The notes under the pieces were generated by a model. That model saw nothing but the letters and a program-made list of their open reading frames with translations, did no database searches and was not told the origin of the DNA. Below are positions 57,700 to 64,000 of a DNA stretch of 64,000 bases, in pieces. The position numbers were made by a program, and so were the translations under genes. Where the stretch lies: positions 11,778,501-11,842,500 of the forward strand of contig NC_056550.1 of assembly GCF_910596095.1 (NCBI RefSeq), written 5' to 3'. Source of the stretch: Thunnus maccoyii. Lineage: Eukaryota > Chordata > Actinopteri > Scombriformes > Scombridae. The first letter of the stretch is position 1. Every line of letters starts with the position of its first letter.

Positions 57700-58118
57700 A
57701 ATGTGGAAAAAAAGAGTAATAAAAAACACTGATCGCATGATGCAATAATATAGATATTAGAACATTATAATCACTGATATATGACATTATGGAACAAATG
57801 GATTACACTACTAGACATTATTAAACCTTAAACCATTATGTATTAAAAGAGATTGGTGTCAGCTAAAAATGCACAAGTCAATGCTTTTGCTAAATAGTCT
57901 TTCTCTGACTCATAATGTCAATATGTAGAATATTGAGGAATGAATAACAGCAACATTTCAACATGCACCTTGCTTTTAAAAGGAAGCAGTGAAACCCCCA
58001 AAAGTCATGTCTTTTCCATAACTTCATCATTTAAAAAGATTAACAATATATTATAATCCGAATAACTACAGTGTTAGTAAGTTCACTGAATCACTTCTCT
58101 TCAGCCTTCATGGTGTCA
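57700..58118. other. Intergenic, matches 39165-39560
   Basis: Part of the flank shared with the VH15-VH16 interval. It is interrupted by the next element and resumes at 59013. Confidence 0.65.
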
Positions 58119-58123
58119 TGTAT

Positions 58124-59007
58124 TGTGAGGGTTGGCCGAGCAGCCAGGCACAAAAAATGAGGAGGTACAGGCAGAGTTCAGCAGTCCAAGTGAATTTTAT
58201 TTGCCATCAGTGGAGTGTGCAGATATTTACAGTGGACATGAATATCTGGCCAAAATGGAAAAAAAAACAAAAACTAATTAACCAAAAGTAAAAAAAATAA
58301 CCCATTTCTCAAAAATAGGAGAATACACACACACAAATAAAGAAATCAACTCTAAACTGCACTTTGATTATACCCCCTGAGATTACGCCCAAGGCAGGAG
58401 CTGCAGACTGAAGCTGTGTCTGTCTCTGTATGACCAGAAAAGCCTCGAGTCACCCCAGACTTCTCCCTCTTATACAGGTGGACTCCACCTACTCAAGAGA
58501 ACAATATCAATTATCTCTTACAAAACACTAACGAGGACAGCAGTGTTAAATAACAATATACTGTCAAATAGAAATTCATTGAAGTTTAGTCTAAAATGTG
58601 TTTTTCCTTAAAAAGAATACTTTAACAGTCAAATACCCCAAAAGAGGCAAAACACCCCTCCCACTCTACCACACTTAGTCTCTTCCCCTGAGAATCCCTC
58701 TACTTAACCAGATGAACTGCACTGGCTCCAGTTTGCCAGTTCCTGGTCTGACAGAGGAAGAGAAAGCACAACAGAGAAAACAGGTGAAGCACAATTAAAA
58801 CTCAATAAACTGAGTACTTATAACACAACTACAATGTGTCTTCTTTTTTACCACAACATTTTAAATGTGTGCATTGTCAATGCAAGTCAATGTTAACAAA
58901 CACCTACACACTAAGTAAACAAACTTTGGGATAAAAATCTCTGACCAACAATAAGATTGAGAGGAGAGGGCTGCTGATGGATGTGTGTGTGTGGCTTCCC
59001 CGTGACA
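58124..59007. mobile_element. Probable solo LTR (fossil), about 884 bp
   Basis: An insertion absent from the otherwise matching DNA at 39165-40005. It begins TGTGAGGG, ends GTGACA (TG...CA) and is flanked by a 5-bp duplication TGTAT (58119-58123 and 59008-59012). No coding parts are present. The size, ends and duplication fit a single LTR left by an LTR retroelement. The family is not identified. Confidence 0.6.
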
Positions 59008-59012
59008 TGTAT

Positions 59013-59760
59013 CATGTATCACGTCTATGTAAAACTATAGAAAATGAAGTTTTTTTAATGATCAACCAACTTCCACTTTCTGTTTTTGTGAGCTGGAGAA
59101 AAAAACACACTAGAACCCGTCATCTTCATTCTTCATCTTCAATACATTTATCAATGTTTAGATGTTCAATCAACCATTGGTTTCAGTTCATGTACAGTAT
59201 GAAAATCACCTTGTAGACCTTGTTTAAGATAGGAAAGCAGCATATCATATATCCTATTAAGTATTTATTTTTGTCAAAACTAAGATTTTGTGTCATGATA
59301 AGAACAGAAATTATTTTGCTCATTTGCTCTGGGGAGACTCTGGCATCCAGCAATTCAGAGTTGGCTGAAAACTTTTTTTTTGTATATGATTAACTTTCCA
59401 GTAGTTGTTTCCAGTACAGTTTTTGCTTGTAGTGTGCGCGGTTTTGTGATTTTTCTTTTGAAATATTATTACTTTAAAAAAAAAACCCAAAAACTTACAA
59501 TAAAAATCTATTTCCTGACAACAAATCAAAAACTAGACCAAAAAATGTAACTTCTGAATCAAATTCAGGGCAAATTTTAAATTCACATTGCATAAAAGTA
59601 TTAATTAATTTGGCAAGAAACACGACTCTGACTATACATTGTAATAGTCTGAGTTCAACAAACAACAGGTCTAAATGATGGACAAATCCAATCCAGTTGT
59701 TTCCTCCCTGCAAGGAGGAATCAATTCAAAACCTTGATGTCTTCCACCTCTACTTATCTG
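59013..59760. other. A-gene upstream DNA with orphan promoter
   Basis: Continues the match to 39570-40005 and then to 2560-2870, including cttccacctctacttatctg at 59742. The octamer position reads attcaaaa. No leader follows, because the duplicated block of copy 2 starts at 59761. Confidence 0.6.
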
Positions 59761-62700
59761 ACTGTTTATTCTTGTGTTTGTGAGAGTGTAATTAAAGTCA
59801 CATAAACAACAAATCCTGCAGTAAGAAACACTTCTTGGGATTTTTGATCTAAAACAATGTCCTCCTTATCGTCCTCCTTTCTTATATGATTCTCCTCTCA
59901 GCAATAATGTGTGATAGAGTTCAGTAGGTGAATGGATTAATATAATAAGGTTTTCTTACTCCTGTTTGTTCTACAAATGTGTCAGTACAGTGATCAATCT
60001 GATTCTCTCCTTCCTGTGAAGAGGAGTTAATGCAAACATTTATACATCTTCCACCTCTACTAATCTGTCTGACTTATCTCCACATTCACAGAATAAAACA
60101 GGCAATAAAGTTTTCTAAATCAGAATATGAAGAAAAGGAAGCTACATCCATCTACAGGCAGGATCAGATTCACATAAATTGTGTCATTATTTATTTATTT
60201 ATTTGTTTTGTTTATTTTTTTTTTTACAGTGTTTACCTTGTCAACCACCTGCTTTATAGTTGATTTAGTTTTTTATTCATAACACATCTGTAACCACCAC
60301 AGATAAAGGCAAAATGTGATGATTATTGCTAAAGAAAGTATTTCATCAATGCATGAACTAAAATAGTTTTCTTCTAAGTTACAGGATTTAGTTTTTTGCA
60401 TATTGTCACACAGGTTTCAGTTCCTGAGCAGCTGTTTATCTCAAGGCTCCATGTCTGTGGCTTCAAACACCTGCAAACACTGAAACCGTTAAATCTTTTA
60501 TGCAAGATTAGGTTTTCACACTATTTACATGATCCTGACTGCTGTCACTGTATTTCTTTTTGCAGCAAATACAATACATACATACTTACAGTGAGTAAAC
60601 AAAAATATTTGTACATATATTTTCTGTTATTGAAGTGATCTTTAACCCCCAATGTATTTATTATAATGTGAATACTACAGTATAACTGAAGCTGTTCAAT
60701 TTTAGAAACACCAGTCCTCACTTTAAAACATATCTAATAATAATACTTGAACTTCTCAAAATTTACTCAGCTTGTCTTTCTAGTCATGTAGATGGAGATG
60801 TCTTATTGCAGGCTCAGACTACAGGAGTTCTGGGCTGGTTTATCTCCGATTCACCCCTCCAGACAATCAGAGGAAAAATCTGGTCTGGGACCTCGGTCAG
60901 TACTCATGTTCTGCCCAGAGTTTACAGATCCAATCTTAAACCTCCAGAACTGCTTGCAGACTCATCAGGGCCGCCCCGATGATTTCAAACATGTTTGATA
61001 TTTAGGAGTTAAAATCTGAATGATTACGTCACTACTTTTCAAGCCGGACCACAATAGCCAATGAGAGACACAAGTCCACAAGGAGACGGAAGTGTTACAA
61101 GCTAACGTTAGTGCAAGACTGCAGATAGAACTTTCTCATGCTGGAGGCAATTTTTTTCCTCTGGATGGCGACAGAATAACTCGCCCTACTCTGCCTCTGA
61201 TTGGCTAGGACTTGTTTCATTTGTTGGTTAGGTTGCTTAGGTTTAGGCATGAGGCAACCCAGTCTCACATCAAAATGTATAATAGGTACATTGGTCCACA
61301 GTGCAAATCGTTGGGTATCATCACTGTGTCTGCTGCAGGACTCAAGTAATAACAATAAACAGACACAAATCCAGTTAGCAGCATGCAGATAGCGTTAGCA
61401 TCAGCAGCTACTGTAGCAGCCTGAACGTATGTCATATTTTTACATATTAACATTTTGGTTTTCATTGCTGTCATTTTTTAAGTAGTCATAGCAACTTAAG
61501 TCACTAATAATAACATGATAATAAAGTAATTAAACTTAAAAAGTTTGCTGACTAGCATGGTAGATGAAGGTAAAAATCTGCCTCATACTGAGTTCAAACA
61601 AGATAAAAAACTGACTTTCAACTCAGTTGCGGTTTGTATCAGTGTCATACATAATTATTCTGATAAAAGAATCAGTTTGGAGGTCTCAAAACTTAAGATG
61701 TAGCAACAATTCATAATATTTTCAGCTCCTTTAACCACAGTCACAGAGCAGTGAGGTCACATGGTAAAGAGGCAGAACCTGATTGGTCCTCCTGTCTACA
61801 TGGTAAACGGTAAATGGCTGCTTATATAACGCTTTTAACCAAAGCTCTATATATTCTGCTGCTCACTCACCCTTTCACACGCACACTCACACTGATGGTG
61901 ACAAGCTACCAGGCAGAGTGCTGATGCAACCATCAGGAGCAATTTGGGGTTCAGTATCTTGCACAAGGACACTTCGAAATGCAGACAAGAGTCGAGGAAC
62001 CACCGACCTTCTGATTGATGGATGACACACTCATCCTCCTGAGCCACAGCCACCCCATTCCCATATATTCCCATACGTTACAAGCGCTGATTGGCGCTTT
62101 TACAGATCAAACCACTTGGCACCAAGTTTAAGATTGATTTCTGATTGATAGAACCTCTACTTTTCTCAAATTTTAGGGTCAATAATGTAAGAGTAGTTTC
62201 ATGTGTATAATTCAGTTTTGCCAAAAATGTCAAGTGGAACCTTATAATTCTAAGGTCACGCAAATTCATGTCTTCTTACACGCTGAGACACTGGTGGTTT
62301 TCTTTTTTTTTTTTTGCACAAACATACTGCATAAAATCCAGATAATGAAAGTTAAGAGATGTGTCATGAGAGGTCAGGAAGCCACAAGCTTATACAACTG
62401 ACCTCCCCTCAACTTAAGGAGAAAAACAAACAATAAAAAAAAGGGGGAAAAAAAACCAAGCAAACATAATTTAGGAACATACAACAAAAACAAATGACAA
62501 CAAGAAGCACACAAAATGAGCAGAATAATTAACCAATAAAAAAAGAAGATTTTTGATAACACGCATGTAGAAAATGAGGTGTCACAGGTCACATTGACTT
62601 CTTTCAAACCTCTAGAGGGCGGTCTAGAACTGACTGGGTTTGATCCTCATACTGATCATGATAAATCATGTGCACTAGAAGTAACGTCAAGAAAGACCAC

Positions 62701-63299
62701 AAGTGATTGGATTGGTTTTTATCTGACATCAGACTATTTTCACATTGATTCATGTAAAAATTGATCTGCATATATTACATGTTCCTCTATACTCATTCAC
62801 ATTTTTTTCACTATGGTGTTTTTGTTACCTGATGTGGTGTCTTTTACAAAGATGACACTTGCAGAGAAATATGTTTATTAAAGTATAAAGTGTTTATTTT
62901 TTAACTTTTATTCTGTTCCAGTATAATTAAACAATCACATACCTTAGAGGCACTGAAAACTTTGAATCTTTTCTTTCTTTTAACAAAATTGAATCACAAT
63001 CCTTATGAGTGAGTTGACAAGCATTTACAGTACTGCAGTGTTCAAAATTAACTAAGGGGATTAGAGGTATAAGAGTTTGGAGGATTCAATCCTGCACAGT
63101 GAACATACATTCTCCACCAAACATGAACTGAGATCCAAGTCCAATTCAGTTCCTTCATCTGAGGAGGAGTCAATGCAAAATATCTTCCTCTATTTATGTG
63201 ACTGCAGATGGATGGTAGGATGACAGAGAACAGTGGACACACACTTTAACATGATGGACTTTAGGACAGGACTGCTGCTTCTAACTGTCTTCTGGACAG
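59761..63299 (+). repeat. Second segmental duplication, copy 2
   Basis: Matches 52662-56128, including the orphan promoter relic (60015) and the dispersed fish repeat (61800-62058), up to the leader ATG region. Similarity falls inside the leader exon of VH25. Confidence 0.85.
63173..63180 (+). promoter_or_regulatory. Octamer of VH25 (ATGCAAAA)
   Basis: Same promoter variant as VH24. Confidence 0.7.
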
Positions 63300-63698
63300 G
63301 TGAAAATATTTACAGATCTTGGGTTGAATCTGTCTTCAAATTGTTGCCAACATATGTAGAAAGGGACTGTTTTCTTTTTTTGTCTTGACAGGAGTTGATG
63401 GTCAGACTCTGACAGAATCTGAACCAGTGGTTAAAAAACCTGGAGAATCCCACAGATTGACCTGTACAACATCTGGATTCACATTCAGCAGCCGCTACAT
63501 GGCCTGGGTCAGACAGGCTCCTGGAAAAACACTGGAGTGGATTGCTTATATAGGCACAAGCAGTACTCCTATCTATTACTCCCAGTCAGTCCAGAGTAGA
63601 TTCACCATCTCCAGAGATGACTCCAGCAGTAAGCTCTATCTACAGATGAACAGTCTGAAGACTGAGGACACAGCAGTGTATTATTGTGCCCGAAGACA
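63251..63698 (+). CDS. VH25, family A' IGHV segment, apparently intact
   Basis: Leader 63251-63299 ([16 protein letters not shown], phase 1), V exon 63392-63698. It has [32 protein letters not shown] (the usual GKGLEW is GKTLEW), CDR2 [26 protein letters not shown] and YYCARR. One extra base before the heptamer, compared with VH6, means the germline frame crosses the heptamer without a stop. It is the rightmost V in the window. Confidence 0.9.
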
Positions 63699-63737
63699 CA
63701 CAGTGAGAGACAGTAATGAGAGAGTCATACAAAAACT
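63699..63737 (+). other. RSS of VH25
   Basis: CACAGTG, 23-bp spacer, ACAAAAACT, as in VH6 and VH10. Confidence 0.92.
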
Positions 63738-64000
63738 ACTTCCTCTATTTACCACCACTGATAATATTCATTCCTTCAGTATCATATTTCTTATAAAATT
63801 GACTGTGATGAACATTTGTTTTTATTGTCAGACACAGAAATTCTGTTGTTATTATCTGAATATTTAGGAGTTATATTGTCTAATTTGTGTTTTATTGAAC
63901 TAATGAAATCATACATTAACATTTTACAGGATAATTTTCGTGATACATAAACTGTGAATCCAGTGATTCAACCTACAAGTTGCTCTTTAAATTCAGTAGA
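63738..64000. other. VH25 3' flank
   Basis: Starts like the flank after VH6 and then diverges. No gene to the window end. Confidence 0.5.

Noticed and set aside
1-64000. D or J segments, or V genes on the minus strand
   Set aside because: I looked for 12-spacer RSS pairs, the J motif WG.G and minus-strand V landmarks and found none convincing. All V segments point the same way.
1-64000. Light-chain or T-cell receptor locus instead of IGH
   Set aside because: The V exons carry the VH hallmark GLEW in FR2, FR3 of the LYLQMNSL type and 23-bp-type RSSs. This fits IGHV, not the usual light-chain or TCR V motifs.

Overview
This window is a stretch of the variable-gene part of a teleost fish immunoglobulin heavy-chain (IGH) locus. 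The evidence is about 25 VH segments plus several fragments, all on the + strand. Each typically has an octamer promoter, a short leader exon, an intron of about 80-130 bp and a V exon with Cys23, Trp41, a GLEW motif and YYCAR, followed by a recombination signal (RSS) with a 22/23-bp spacer and a nonamer. No D, J or C segment was recognised. With V RSSs facing right, these would be expected downstream, beyond the window. Fish origin is also suggested by L2-type LINEs, a hAT MITE and other repeats familiar from teleost genomes. Species cannot be told.

Families (names used here are local): A (exon begins [11 protein letters not shown], leader [11 protein letters not shown]), A' (a subtype with [10 protein letters not shown] and DDSSSKLYL), B (VKC[EQ]QLTQPASVTVQPGQ, leader MFSVALLLL), and remnants of one or two other families (C). 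B and A genes alternate as a cassette. The B exon start lies 1.61-1.63 kb before the next A exon start in five places.

Layout: 1-2.0 kb has no gene. 2.0-20.6 kb holds a first V cluster (VH1-VH12), including a 6.78-kb tandem duplication (about 5.6-12.4 and 12.4-19.1 kb) with a nearly identical core. 20.9-35.2 kb is an interruption. It holds a V-family-C 3' fragment with an RSS, an antisense LINE fragment, an antisense three-exon remnant of the glycogen debranching enzyme gene (AGL), a two-exon C2H2 zinc-finger gene with 14 fingers, a large inverted repeat and a hAT MITE in its intron, and an L2-type LINE ending in (ATT)n. 35.4-51.9 kb is a second V cluster (VH13-VH23). 52.7-63.9 kb has a second duplicated flank (about 3.4 kb, two copies) placed before VH24 and VH25, a chimeric V relic and a probable solo LTR.

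Most VH damage lies outside the V exon. Five genes keep a clean V exon but have lost the RSS or nonamer (VH14, VH23), lost the leader and promoter (VH16, VH21), or have a leader out of phase (VH22). Four of eight B leaders are out of phase with exon 2 at the usual donor. The best candidates for working segments are VH4, VH5, VH6, VH8, VH9, VH10, VH12, VH15, VH18, VH19, VH20 and VH25. VH11 and VH13 depend on how their leaders splice. I found no clearly new biological system. The points most worth checking are the intact-exon but unusable V set, the B leader phase and the near-identical duplicated core.
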